From Clusia tigrina (Eukaryota > Arthropoda > Insecta > Diptera > Clusiidae), in NCBI GenBank assembly GCA_920105625.2, contig OV050030.1:425324240-425388239 (forward strand): a DNA stretch of 64,000 nt. Direction: 5' to 3'. The number at the start of each line of letters is the position of its first letter. Position 1 is the stretch's first letter. The notes below the pieces were generated by a model. It ran no database searches, was not told the origin of the DNA, and saw only the letters and a list, made by a program, of their open reading frames with translations. The position numbers and the translations under genes are program-made. Shown in pieces: positions 12,058-23,875 of this stretch.

Positions 12058-12290
12058 AATAATAATTTATAATTCTAAAACTAAAAAAATTTTCCAAAAT
12101 TTTCTTTGTTATATTTTTACCTTTTCTCATTTTTTTAAAAATGTAATTCTGTTTTTTTTTTCTTATTTTCCAAAACAAATTTTTTTGTTTTTTTTAATCT
12201 TTTTCTCAGTATATTTTTTAAATAGTTCTATTTATTTTACTTTGTTTAAGTTTGTTTTTATATTTTCTGTTCATATTTCTTGACTTTGAA
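12058..12290. repeat. AT-rich block, continuation
   Basis: T-runs and A-runs as in 9831-11100, without a clear unit. No gene. Confidence 0.55.
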
Positions 12291-13236
12291 TAAGAAAAGT
12301 GTTCACGTGGTGCTCCCAGAACAGAGCACGCGCCCGAGCAAGAACACGCAGCATATGTTTACATTTAAGCACCCTAATCTGCCTGTTTAGAGTGGAGTAA
12401 ATATAAGAATGTAATAATTAAGCACTACAAAACTCCACTCCACTTGGTACGAAAGTGCAGCTGGCTCCCTGAATAATGGGCATTTGTCTGGCTGCGCTAC
12501 TTTGTAGTATAATGAGGAAGGCAGACGTGACACATGGAATACTCATCAAGTGTCCGCCGCGCCACGCCACCGCCATAATGAGCAGCCGCACCGCCCCAAC
12601 ACGCAGTGACACAGCTCCAAACACACGAAAAATTCCAAAACTAAAAACAGTGTAAACGCACAAATATGAATGAATGTAGACACCCAATTAGGCGCAGAGG
12701 GTGCAGCTCGGAGTGGGTAATTAAGAGCTGGCGGCCCCTCTGCCGTGCGTAGATAATCTGACTAAGAACGCACCCACGACGCACACAGCCGCAGAAGATG
12801 AGCGCGCGAGTTTGTGGCGGCAGCACAGCACCGAGCCGCAAGACACTGGCTGTGGGCGCCCGCTCACGCCTCATCGGATGCAGCAGCTAAGCACCTCTGA
12901 GTGCGGTTGTGTGTGCCGAAGATGCCAGCACTCAGACGGTATCCAAGCGATACTGCAAGCACTGTGCTACTTGGAGGGTAGCTCGGCATTTGCGTTTCGC
13001 CTGCATTGCCGTGTAGTACACATTTCTGTTGAGTGTTCTCGAGCGCTTTTACTGCAGCTGCGACAACAAAGAAAACGTGCAAATATTCAACGTCTCCGAA
13101 TCGCGCAGTTCGTATCTGCAAACGTGCTGTTTTTCCGTTTACACAAATTCATGTAAATTTTGCATGTTTCCATGTTTTAATAGTCAAATATTTTGCTAAT
13201 GATTAATTTGAATTTTTCTCTCGTCTCTCTTTACAG
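12291..13236 (+). promoter_or_regulatory. GC-richer region upstream of coding exon (possible promoter, leader exon)
   Basis: Composition changes sharply from the AT block to GC-richer, CpG-containing sequence, with AGCGCGCGAGTTTGTGGCGG near 12800. It leads into an intron 3' end, TCTCGTCTCTCTTTACAG, at 13219-13236. An intron must therefore start upstream, and a non-coding first exon within this stretch is likely, but I could not place its donor or a TATA/initiator with confidence. Short frames here lack coding character. Confidence 0.4.
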
Positions 13237-14059
13237 TTACGCGAGCAACACAACAACAACTGCGCCGGTGGAGCTGCTCGCCTAAAATTGTATCTCGAAG
13301 TGATAAGAACCGCCGCTCCAAGTGCAAAGTAAACAATTTGCTTTCTATTTTTTCCTTTTGTATGCTGACAATTAACAAAAAACAACAAACACAATTTTAA
13401 AGTGAAATAAAAATAGAGGAGAGTCAGAAAAAAACGTGTGCTGAACGCCTCACAAACAAAAAAGAACAAAACGCCAAAGTGCTCAGACACAAAAGTATCT
13501 CCAAAGTGGGCGGCGCGGCGTGCAACAAAAAAGCGCGTGTGCCAGTAATTTGTGTTAATTACAATCCCAAAAAAAGAAGCTACAAGAATTATGTAAAAAC
13601 TTTTTTACTAAAAACAAATTAAAATAACAAAAAGTAAAAGAGAAAAAATATTCCAACAAAACTCAATCAAAAAGTCAATCAAAACGCGTCCAAAAAGAAA
13701 CTTAATTGCAAAATGTCAGTGTCAACGGAAGCGCCAGCAGCGCCGCCTGCGCCAGCGCCAAACACCCCACAATCACCCCTGTCACCGCTGACGCCACTAA
13801 CGCAAATCACCCCCAGTGCTGCCAGACACGGCCGCAGTCGCAGCCTGAGCCGCAGCAGCTCGCAGCAGAACGTCGCCGAAACGGACAGCGGCAAAAGCAG
13901 CAGCTGCAGCCCGGCGCTGCTCGACTGCAGCTTCGACAGCGGCATCAGCGTGGAGCTGCACGATCTGCAGCTGCACAAACGCATACAGCAGTGCCAACGC
14001 ATACTATCCACGCTGGAGCGGGACAAGGAAACGTATCGCTTGCTGCGCGAAAAACTGAG
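13237..14059 (+). CDS. 5' exon of a gene; coding part 13713-14059 (N-terminus, coiled-coil protein)
   Basis: The exon follows a strong acceptor (polypyrimidine then TTACAG at 13231-13236) and ends at the donor GAG|GTAAGC (intron from 14060). The leader is 476 bases. The ATG at 13713 has the ideal fly context GCAAAATG. The exon encodes 115 full residues plus two bases (phase 2). Residues 7-30 are Pro/Ala/Ser-Pro rich, residues 39-53 are Arg/Ser rich (RSRSLSRSSS), and residues 55-80 are Ser/acidic (ETDSGKSSSCSPALLDCSFD). Residues 80-115 form a predicted coiled coil (HKRIQQCQRILSTLERDKET). Codons are GC-rich, unlike the surroundings. I do not recognise the family; it is a plausible cytoplasmic scaffold or signalling protein N-terminus. 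The next exon is not identified. Overlapping frames are shadows. Confidence 0.8.
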
Positions 14060-14769
14060 GTAAGCGATTCTTAGTGTTACTCGCAGTGGCGTTTAAGTGG
14101 CCCAAGTATTCCCGACGCCAAGTCAATGTGGACAACTTTTGCGCTTGATTAATGGCCTCAGCATTCATTATCGAGTCACTGGCGGGCCCTGGGAGGGATT
14201 TTATTTTAAGCCTCCTGTGCGTCATGTCGGGAGATTTATTACTCGAATATGTCAGGAGAGCATTCAACCTCGGTTTATTTTGTGTTGAATATTCTTATTG
14301 AGAACCGGCAGCACCAGTAGCTCTAATCCTCATAGCACGTCTTGACCTGCCGATGAAATGAGTTGAAGCTTGTATGTTCATGTATTGAAACAGGGTTTTG
14401 AACTTGTTTCATTGCATTGAATGTTTATTAGAAACAGAACGTGGTTTGAAACACATAAAATTAAAAAGGAAATATAATGAATTAAAAAAAAATAGTATAA
14501 TAAATTTAGAGCTGGACTATATTCATAAAAACTACGGATTTTCAATTTCGTGTACATAAAATCAAAGACGGAAATCACCCTCATTGCGAAAATTCCACAA
14601 AAAGTCAACATTGAATTAGCAAATACACCCACCATATTTCGTAAATAGTAAATACACGAACCATCAGTGTAACTTCTTAAATCAACTGTCTAACGAAATG
14701 TTTTTGTCAAAGAGCAAACACAAATTTAGTCAGTTCAAGCTGAGTCAGTTTAAGAAAAGTTAGACTTGC
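14060..14769 (+). other. Start of large intron after the coding exon
   Basis: It begins with GTAAGCGATT. The first 230 bases are fairly GC-rich, then AT-rich non-coding sequence. No other feature was recognised. Confidence 0.55.
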
Positions 14770-15890
14770 TTTCAGTTGACCTCGTTTTCAGTTAAACTCG
14801 TTTTCAGTTAAACTAGTTTTCGATTGAAATCGTTGTCACTAAAACCCGTTTTCAGTCAAACATGTTCTCAGTTAAACTCGATTTCAGTTAAACTTGTTTG
14901 CAGTTAAACTCGTTTTCAGTTAAGCTCGTTTTAGTTAAACACGTTTTTAGTTAACTTTTTTTTAGTTTAACTCGATTTCAGTTACACCCGATTTCAGTTA
15001 AACTCAATTTTATTTAAATTCATTTTCAGTTAAACTCGTTTTCAGTTACAATCGTTTTCACTTAAACTAGTTTTCAGTTAAGCTCGGTTTCAGCTAAACT
15101 CCCTCTCAGTTAAACTCGTTTTAAGTTAAACTCGTTTTCACTTAAACTTGTTTTCAGTTACTCTCGTTTTCAGTTAAACTCAATTTTATTTAAATTCATT
15201 TTCAGTTAAACTCGTTTTCAGTTACAATCGTTTTCACTTAAACTAGTTTTCAGCGAAACTCGTTTTTAGTTAAACTTTTACTCTCGTTTTCAGTTAAACT
15301 CGATTTTAGTTAAATTAATTTTCAATTAAGCTTGTTTTCAATTAAGCTTGTTTTCAGTTAAACTCGTTTTCAGTTAAATTCGTTTTCACCTAAACTAGTT
15401 TTCAGGTAAACTAGTTTTCAGTAAAACTCTTTTACAGTTACTCACGTTTTCAGTTAAACTCACTTTCAGTTGAACTCTCTTTCATTTAAACTCGTTTTCA
15501 GTTAAACTCGTTTTAGTTAAACTCGTTTGCACTTAAACTAGGTTTCCGTAAAACTTGTTTTCAGTTAAACACCTTTACAGTTACTCTCGTTTAGTTAAAT
15601 ACTTTTTCAGTTAAATTCGATTCCAATTACACCCGTTTTCAGTTCAGATCGTTTTCAGTTAAACTCACTTCCATTTAATCTCGTTTTCAGTCAAACTCAT
15701 TTCCAATTAAACTCGTTTCAGTAAAACTCGTTTTCAGTTAAAATCCTTTACAATTACTCTCGTTTTCAGTTAAACTCGTTTGCAATTGAACTCTGTTTCG
15801 GTTAAACTTGTTTTCAGTTAATCTCCTTTTGAGTTAAAACTTGTTTTCAGTTAATCTCATTTTCAGTTTAACTCGTTTTCGGTTGAACCT
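14770..15890. repeat. 16-bp minisatellite, unit CGTTTTCAGTTAAACT
   Basis: About 65-70 degenerate copies of CGTTTTCAGTTAAACT span 1.1 kb. Variants include GATTTCAGTTA, GTTTGCAGTTA and TTTAGTTA, with some 30-40-bp units copied together (for example TCAATTTTATTTAAATTCAT at about 15004 and 15180). On the plus strand nearly every copy contains TTTTCAG, the core of a splice acceptor. It lies within the inferred intron. Confidence 0.93.
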
Positions 15891-16199
15891 GCTCTACAGA
15901 TATATGAGGATCTAAATATGTTTTAGATAGTAAGTGGCTCACATAGTATTGGACAGGACATCCATTTGATGGTAAATAGATAGTAAAATCAACATACGGA
16001 TTGAAGCCACTAAGCGAAACCACACCAAGTTCATTAATCTGTAAATCCAGATTCATAGAAAAATCATGAATAAAAACTCACATAGTCGGGTTGTCAAAGG
16101 GGACTATAAAATATTCTGAACACATAATTACGAAAATCCTCTAATATATGCGAATCCATCGTACGGGTAAAAGCATTACTCGAGTAGTATTAATATTGA
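15891..16199. other. Unassigned non-coding DNA
   Basis: No recognisable feature between the 16-bp array and a possible SINE copy. Confidence 0.4.
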
Positions 16200-16202
16200 T
16201 AG

Positions 16203-16345
16203 AGTCGGCCTCCATATTCTAGGGGTAAGCTTGTTAGTCTCGCACTTGTAAAGGGGGGATCCGAAACACTCCCAAGAATTTGTGTCTATTTGGGTTGAAG
16301 GTCTAAGTTGCTAGTACTCATTCTCGCAATACCCTGGTATACTTA
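16203..16345 (+). mobile_element. Diverged tRNA-derived SINE copy (tentative)
   Basis: It resembles the SINE at 58926-59095: GGCCTCCATATTCTAGGGGT (tRNA-like head, A-box region), GGGGGATCCGAAACACTCCC (degenerate B box) and GTTGAAGGTCTAAGTTGCTA then GTACTCATTCTCG (body). It is much more diverged than the other copies, so the call is tentative. Confidence 0.45.
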
Positions 16346-16734
16346 ATTTAATATAGTATCAGTATAGTATAGTAGAGTACATGAAGGATTTAAAGCAGCC
16401 AATCCAAGGTGACTGCTCAGAGGTCGCCGGACTGTTGCCAGTTCAATTTTAGTTTGAGATGGTGTTCCTCTCTGAGTATGCGTTCTCTGTCGGTGTTTCA
16501 CTAATGTAAGTATGAGTACATTCGGTCCAACCTGAGGCAGTGCTCTGATCAGGGTTGTGGAGTTGGAATTGGAGTTGAAGTTGCTGGTTTTTGAGTGGAG
16601 TCTGAATCGGAGTTGCAATAGTTTTAGCGACTCCGACTGAATAAAATTATGTATACAATATTTGTAGTGCAAATAGATTGAGAAATGAGATGGAGAAATA
16701 GCATCTGCATTACTCGTATTTATGTAGGTTAGGT

Positions 16735-17700
16735 TCGGTTAACCTGGCTGGTATAAAGCCACGCATAGAGAGATTGGTCCCTAGCGATACCAGATGGGGT
16801 CTGACCTTTATGCAGATTTTAAGTAGACATCTCGTAGGAGGTCAACGCTTTTTGCGAATTTAAGCAGTGCTGTCAGCTCCATTCCTGAGATGTCTCCCAA
16901 TCCTCCAAATCCTCCTCTAAGCATTTTAAGTTTTTGATAACACAGGACATACTCGTATACAAAGGAGATGCTCTAGAATTTCCCTTACTCCAACCTCCCT
17001 ACATTTTCTACATTCCTGATTGTCTGTAATGTCCATCTTGTGTGCATGGGCCGCCAGTAAATTATGGCCTGTCGTTGTACCTATGATAGTTCTACAGTCT
17101 TTTCGTGAGAGCGCGAGTATAAATCGCCTTTGTTTCCTATCGTTGACCTCGCACATAATTTTTGCAACTTTGCAGGTGTTTAAACTGTGCCACTTTGCTT
17201 CCACCTGCCTACTCATGTCTCCGTCCGTTTCATTGAATAGTTCTTTAAGGGATTTCTGTATGTCGTTTTCTTGTTCAAGTGGTAAATAGACAGGGTCTTT
17301 TGCAATCTCATCTGCTATTTCATTCCCTTCTAAGCCCTTATGACCTGGTACCCAATAGATATGCAGTCTTCTATTTGCGACTAGCCTTTCTATGGCTTCC
17401 CTGCTCTCTAGGACATTTTTGGATTTTATACTATTGAGTTAATCACCTTTATCGCTGCCTGGCTGTCCACGTATATGTTTATTTTTGAGTCCTTTCCTGT
17501 CTTGGTGTAGACTAGCTCTGCGGCTTTCCTGACAGCGAAGACTTCCGCTTGAAAGACACTGCTCTGGTCAGGCAACTTTATAGGCTGCCTATTCCCAACT
17601 CTGAGAAGCAGATGCCCGCTCCCACACCCTCCATAGTTTTATAGCCGTCTGTGTAAAAGTTAAAGGTCCTTCGGCTGGGCCTCATGCCCTTACGCCACCC
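16735..17700 (-). mobile_element. Non-LTR retrotransposon 3' part: RNase H and Cys/His tail
   Basis: The minus strand, in several frames, encodes an RNase H domain with all four acidic positions recognisable: FYTDGYKTMEG, SSVFQAEVFAV, IYVDSQAAIKVI and YWVPGHKGLEGNEIADEIAK. The C-terminal tail follows at 17216-16926: GRNT-type basic stretch, TTGHNLLAAHAHKMDI, ECRKCREVG and EHLLCIRVCP. The 3' end runs into TAACCTAACC-like sequence at about 16735, the element's tail. Frameshifts and a stop near 17430 make it a relic. Upstream reverse transcriptase is missing (5' truncation). Confidence 0.82.
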
Positions 17701-18140
17701 CGTATTTATATAGTTGATACATAATTATTTACTTATATGCTTAATGAAATAAACACAATTCGTATTCCTTTCCATTATTTTACCCATTACTTACTCAATG
17801 CATATTCGGGTGTTGTCAGATGTACTTAAAATCTTATTATAATTTAAGTCGAGCTCAATGTCGAAGGCGGACGATTCGGAGTTGGATGTGAAGTCATGTT
17901 AAGAAAATTTTAGTGGTGGGTCGGAATTGAAAACATTATTTGACGACTGCTTCTTCCTGATGTCAGGAGTAATTAATAAGAATAATTAAAACATTGTTCG
18001 TCGATTCTCGACCTCCGGTTGAAATTCATAATTAAAACATTTATCAAAAATATTATATATATTTAATAAAAATATATACAAGATGCATTCACAGGACTCA
18101 AAAATAGGTAATTCTAGGGAGGCCTTCTATTGGCAATTTA
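17701..18140. other. Unassigned AT-rich DNA
   Basis: No feature recognised other than AT-rich sequence around 18040-18080. Confidence 0.4.
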
Positions 18141-18144
18141 CTGT

Positions 18145-18400
18145 CAATGACTCCCCGTGTTCACCTGATTTGGCACCGTGTTTCTTTTACCTTTTGGGAA
18201 AATTTTTTTTCCGATAAAAGGAAGGACTGAAGGACATACCTGCCGACGAACCAAAATACTCATACGACACACCTTTAAACCGTGCAAATCGCTGTATTGA
18301 GTCGGGTGGGAACTATTTTGGATAAATTAAATCGGTTTTACCAAAACGATTCCTGTCGTTCTTATTTTAAAAAGTCCTGCCTAATTTGGAATCAACCCTA
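18145..18400 (+). pseudogene. Mariner transposase C-terminal relic
   Basis: The plus strand reads DSPCSPDLAPCFFYLLGKFF, resembling the end of the mariner DDE domain. About 40 codons later comes NRANRCIESGGNYFG, resembling the conserved C-terminal mariner motif (RCIxxxGxYFEG). The residue normally the third catalytic Asp (after SPDLAPC) is missing. The downstream TTTGGAATCAACCC may be the remnant of a terminal repeat. The copy is too degraded for a subfamily call. Confidence 0.65.
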
Positions 18401-18990
18401 TTTGCCCACCTTCATGGAGGAATTTGAATTTGCGTTCACAAATGTGTTATGAACAAAATAAAGTTCAATATGAAGCTGTTTATAGTTAGGTTTATGTGAT
18501 GGATACATCCATTTAAGCCTAAAGCTAAACCTAACTATAAATATATAGCCTAACTATATATATATACCCAACTATATATATACCTAACTATATAGGCCAG
18601 CAGACTCGCTTACGCCATGTGGAAGCCTATTGTGTCACCACAACTTAGGGTATAAACAGACACTTCCCGAGAAATTTTATGGTCAGCACCAACATTGTCT
18701 GTTGTTTAACTCACACCCCCACTCTTAATTGGAAATATGCCCTTCGCTCCTGCAGCTCTACCGTATATCATAGTCTGTCCATAGCTTCTTCGGCCTGCTT
18801 TTGTAGCCTCTAATAGAAGCGGCAACATCTGTCACAGAATTAGAAACTCGTATTCCTCAATTAGATATGCATCTGCCTCCCGCATGCCATCGCTGTCTAT
18901 TGTCAAGCGCCGCAATGTTCTTTTTGCCGCCGCCACAACTATTTCACATCCACGTAATTGCCACATAAATAATGCACATTTTCGAGTACG
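18401..18990. other. Unassigned DNA with CCTAACTATATA microrepeat
   Basis: Around 18520-18600 the words CCTAACTATATATATA recur four or five times; they may be the tail of an eroded retroelement. No gene seen. Confidence 0.4.
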
Positions 18991-20060
18991 AATGCGCTTT
19001 GCAACTCGCAGAGTGCGCACTGCGTTGCAAAATAGAACTCGTTCGCAATGCGCGTGCGCATAAGCCTGGCCCCAATTGCCACAGCGACGGCGGCGGCAGC
19101 AGCTCCGAATTTGGATGAACGAATGCTCGCTCGTACGTAATTATTTTGTTATTATTTGTCAGTGGAGCAGCAAAAGAAACCTCCAATTTTCGACAACAAA
19201 CACAACAGTGGAAAAGGGGCCTCGCCTGTAAACAGCCACAAAAACAACAACAAAAGTGGGCAATGCCTTGCGCCCATACGCCTCGCATAGTGAGCATAAC
19301 CCCAGCGCAGCGTTTGTTGCACAGGCTTGGCTCAGCAATGCCTGACGCTGGAATTTCCAAGCAGTTTCGGTTGTTTTTGATTAATTTTTTTATGATTTTG
19401 TTATGTTGCTGTTTCTGGTGTTGTCAGTGTGAGTGTTGCTTTTGTTGATGTTGTCAATGCTCATCACCGGCGCAGCTGCCGCTGTCATTGTTGATTTTTG
19501 CCAACTCGTTGTAACAACTCCACCCGCCGAAAGTTGTCACTATGCCGTGAGTTCGCTCAGCTCCAGTTCGGTTCAGAGCAGCTGAGCATTCCATTCAGGC
19601 ATGTCAAAATCCCAAATTGGTAGCTTGACTCTGGTCTCTGGCGCTGATTATGCTCAAAGTTCGTGCCTGACATGCATGTTGCGGAAAGATACACGCCGTA
19701 AAATTTTTATTTATTTTTATGCCCTGTTAATTGGGCTCTTCTCTGATTTCTCGTGGTGCTAATTTATGCCATTCATTAAGTCGTTTCTGCCACTTTTTTG
19801 TGTGCTCGCTGTATTTTAATTCAATTTCGAGGCTCGCGACTCCGCCCGTTGCGACTGCAGGGCCCGATTCTATGGTAACGAGCCACCATTCACTTTTAAT
19901 GGATGCCTGAAGTGGTGATATCTTCATTTACAACTTTTCTTACACACGAAATTGTGGGTCATTCATTAAATTGAAATGGTTCCGCAAAGCAGCAGTCATC
20001 GTTAATTTAGCAGTTAACCCCTGACTTGGCGGCAGCAGCAGCGACTTCCAAGAATGGAGA
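18991..20060. promoter_or_regulatory. GC-richer island, possibly regulatory or leader exon
   Basis: Markedly richer in GC and CAA/CAG trinucleotides than its surroundings, resembling fly promoter or enhancer DNA. TCAGCTCCAGTTCGGTTCAG at about 19557-19576 is initiator-like. No open frame has coding character and no splice pair could be fixed, so function is a guess. Confidence 0.3.
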
Positions 20061-20264
20061 TTCATTGATGTTCAGATGAAGTAAAGTGAATTCTTGTACA
20101 ATATGTTTCGAGGGGGCGACTCCAAGTCTCCAAGATGTTGTGAGTCAGAATCAAGCTACCTGTGCGTAGTTGGCTCACAACAACTTCTACTGGGTTCAAT
20201 ACTTTACTATTTTATGGTTTTCTATTGCAGTTTGGCAACATTCAAAACTCTTTTCTAGCAATAT

Positions 20265-21315
20265 ACGGTTAGGTTAGGTTAAACTGGCTGGCCGTGAAGG
20301 TCACACATAGACCTGCAAGGTCCTTTGCGGTGCCAGATGGATATCCGTTTGAGAGCTGTGGTATAAATCGTTGAACAGAAAGACGCTCCTAGCAAATCTT
20401 AAGAACGAAACTGTCCCTAGTGGTGCGACCTCTTCTAGTCTTTCAAATCAAAGGGCTCCCAGATGTGTTGGGCGCGTTTTCGAAATGGCGGGGCATAGGC
20501 ATAGAAGATGCTCCCTAGATTCCCTTGTGCCCTGCTCCCCACATTTCCTGCATTCATTGTTGTTTGTGAGTCCCATCCTTTTAGCGTGTACCACCGTTAG
20601 ACAATGACCTGTGAATATTTCTACTACAGTTATGCAATCCTTCCTCGGAAGTGCCAGTATACACATGAGCTTTGCAATTTTACTTGTGATAGTACTCCAT
20701 TTTTCTTCCACCTTCCTCTTCATGTCATCTTCAATGCGGCTATTGATCATTTGTAGAGTCATCAGTTAGTTACTTATTTGCTCATTTGGTAGTAAGATTC
20801 GCAATAGCATCCACACTCTCGTCTCCTTCTATGTTCTTGTGCCCTGGCACCCAGTAGATATGCATCTTCCAGATGGTGGCCAGTCTATCCATTGCTGCCT
20901 TGCATTGCGGAACATTTCAGGAAGATGCACAGTATGAAGTTATACCTTTGATCGCAGCTTGGCTATATATGTAGAAGCTTATTGTGGAGTTCGTAGTTTT
21001 TGCTATGCAGGCGAGCTCTGCGGTTTTCCATGCTGCAAAAACTTCCGCTTGAAAAATACTGCAGTAGTCAAGTAGTCTGATATCTAGTTCGGAGCAGGAT
21101 ACACCTGCCTCAACACCGTCCTCCATTTTCGAGCCGTCCGTGAATAGGTTGACTGTTTCGCATTCATGACTGTATACGCCATCCTTCCTTCTCAATAGTT
21201 GTTTTTGTTTGTTTTCGCAGGCTAGAATAGGAGTCACATAATCCGTGTTGACCGTGAGACTTCGACCTACAGAGCTATGACCGAAATGTACGGACAAGTC
21301 TTGAAACATTTAGAT
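20265..21315 (-). mobile_element. Non-LTR retrotransposon 3' part: RNase H and Cys/His tail
   Basis: Second copy of the family at 16735-17700, same orientation. RNase H reads LFTDGSKMEDGVEAGVSCSE and CSIFQAEVFAAWKTAEL. The third acidic motif is FYIYSQAAIKGI, so its Asp is now Tyr. IYWVPGHKNIEGDESVDAI follows. The C-terminal tail at 20762-20448 includes FTGHCLTVVHAKRMGLTNNN, ECRKCGEQG and EHLLCLCPAISKTR. The 3' end carries TAACCTAACC next to about 20270. Stops and frameshifts are present and the reverse transcriptase is absent. Confidence 0.83.
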
Positions 21316-21633
21316 GAGGAATAACGCTGGTTCCATAGCTTAACTTAGTGTACTCGAAGCTTAGCAAATGAATGAAAGGCACGAGTAACAAAATACTTAG
21401 TTGCAAACGCAGCAAGGTCGGGAATTGAAAGTCTTCAGTAAGAAACACAGAATTATTTTTCTCAGTTCCTTCTGAATCAACCACCACAATCCATTTCTTC
21501 TTTTCTAATATATATTCACCCGTATTGGAAGTATTCTTCTTGATTGATTTTTCCCTCGTATTTCAAAGAAATTATTCATAATAAACTGAATATTGGCATT
21601 GTAAATCTAGGGGAAGCATATTCAAATGCGACG
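21316..21633. other. Unassigned AT-rich DNA
   Basis: No recognised feature. Confidence 0.4.
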
Positions 21634-21780
21634 GATATTGTTATAGCCTAAAAATGCATTTTTCTTGGGTGAGAACAAGCAATCAGCCTCATCATGAATA
21701 GTCGCTGGAAGACTACTGATGATGAGGCTGATTCCGTGTTCTCACCCAACAAAAGTGCATTTTTGGGCTATTACAATATC
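21634..21780. repeat. Long near-perfect hairpin (about 70-bp arms, tiny loop)
   Basis: The left arm from 21634 (GATATTGTTATAGCCTAAAA) and the reverse complement of the right arm ending at 21780 (GATATTGTAATAGCCCAAAA) match at about 62 of 70 positions. Both contain TTGGGTGAGAACA and AATCAGCCTCATCAT. The loop is only a few bases (about 21705-21710). It could be a foldback MITE remnant, an hpRNA or a long pre-miRNA-like transcript. No clear target duplication was found and the strand is undetermined. Confidence 0.85.
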
Positions 21781-21789
21781 TTTAACTTT

Positions 21790-23720
21790 ATTTCTATGAG
21801 TGGACAAAGGACCAGAGATTTGGTGATATCACAATGGATCTTCTTGATGAACCTTACAGATTAAGACCTAATGGAATCACACCTTTAAGACTGCTTCTCT
21901 TACTTAACCGAATCCAATTCCTTTTTTTTCAATGTGTATTGATTGCTTCCATTTTATTGAAAAGAATTTCCCACGTAGAATACTTCGTAAAAGAAAATGT
22001 TTCAGTTAAAGATTCTATGCAGAAATCAGAGACTATAACTCAAAGAATATTGCTGAAGAATACTCACTGAAAATACTCTGTTTGCTGCACTTATTTACAT
22101 ATCAAAAGCAACTTTTATATGGGGAGTTATTCGATCTATAGATAATATACCTGCAATACACATTTTCTTTCTATTTATTTACATTCATGGCTTAGTATTC
22201 ATGCTTTCTGGATTCAAGATTTCTGGTTATTCATGCCATAATACGAGGAAATGACAACACTACTGCTCTGCTCAGCAGAGCACACAAACTGAACCCAACT
22301 CACCTTGAATATTCTCTTAATCATTCTTCAGCATCTTCAAATATCTTCAAATCAAATCATCTGTATCGAAATTCATGTTACTTGATCATTAATTAACCAA
22401 CCCATTCGTCTTCAGTCAATGCTGTTACTCGACCAACCGGCATCTCGGACCTTGGCCTCTTTTCTAGCATCGTCGGGGACAAGTTTTGTGATTTTAAACT
22501 ATATTTATAATTGAAGTTGTTAACGTTGTTAATGTTGTTAACGTAGGAAATATGTCACCCTTATGTTAATCAGCAAAAGACTAAAAGCAGTAAATTATTA
22601 TTCAGTGATCTGATCGGATGTTTGTATTCCAGTAATCGAACTGAACGGAATTCCATATTACAAAATTCATGAGATGAAAACCAGAAATTCAATTCCATGG
22701 TTACTCAGTCGCGATTACTTGGTGGCCAGAAATGAAATAGACTGCGGACAAAACTCACGCTAAAGAAAATATTTGGAGTAGCCCATGAGGGGACCACATG
22801 AGAGTATCCTCTATCGAACAATTGCTTGAACGCCTCCCACTACAGATGTCAGGCAAAAGAGCGCCTTGTCCAACCACTGCTGAACTGTCAACGATAGGAG
22901 TTTTACAACCAGGAAATTTCACTCAACATTTCAGCATTTTGAAAATCCTTCAGAATGGTCTCTAAAATATAAAAAACTTACTGATCTGTCCAGAAGCTTT
23001 AGTGTCTTCGTATCTGATCCCTAGTCCTGGAGAGATACTGAATCTGCAACTGCGATCACACTACTATTTGCATTGAACAGTTCAACTGGACACCCGGCAG
23101 TATACTGATGCTTAATGATTTCAATTTCGAAAGATCAACTAATTTGGGTGTTGTGTCCCACCTGTGTATGAACCTCTGTAAATCCATATCAGCAAGACGA
23201 AAGATTGCTCAAACAAACATCAAGTTCCGCTATTTTTGGATAATTTTCTATCATTCTGGGGCAATCATGAGTGTGAACAATCTAAAAGATTCATTAAAAT
23301 AAAGTGTGGTGCTATTAAGAAACTGCTCTAAAGAAATCCTTAACGTTCGAGTTACTCAACTGGACATTGTACCTCAAATATCAGTGGAAAAAGCTGGGTG
23401 AATCTCAGAGTGATACCTGTGGAATGTGTCAGAATATACCTTGAAAGTATCTAAGCAAGTGCTAGCTAAGTTTGCAGCCTGTAGAACCAGAGTACTCCAT
23501 ATGGGAGTGGTGTTCTGTGATAGTCTGATACGAGTATATAGAGGGCTGTATCCAGAACAGTGTTGAAATATATAAAGAGCTTTAATCTGATACCTGGGTA
23601 TTAAGACGTGGCTACATTCCATTATAAATGATATTGAATTCGTATCATAATATAATATAAGAGGGAAATTTTCGTTCTTCTTATGTAGGGTATCTACAAC
23701 TTCCTCAGAGCTTTATATAG
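21790..23720. other. Unassigned non-coding DNA
   Basis: About 1.9 kb with no domain, RNA gene or tandem array recognised; short frames only. Confidence 0.4.
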
Positions 23721-23736
23721 CTTCTCTATTATACAA

Positions 23737-23875
23737 AACAGACCCTAACACACAAATATTAGTGATATCATCATTGCTTCCTCATAACTGTATAAAACTT
23801 TAATTCAATCTCTACTCCATGACACAAAATAGACCCTAACACACTTTAAAGTCAGTGATATCATCATTGCTTCAT
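23737..23875 (+). repeat. Local direct duplication, offset about 88 bases
   Basis: ACAGACCCTAACACACA and AGTGATATCATCATTGCTTC at 23737-23783 recur at 23826-23873 as ATAGACCCTAACACAC and GTGATATCATCATTGCTTC. Two imperfect copies. Confidence 0.75.

Noticed and set aside
13706..14074. 122-codon frame overlapping the 13713 exon
   Set aside because: Shadow of the chosen frame; it starts at ATG-less or poor context and crosses the donor site.
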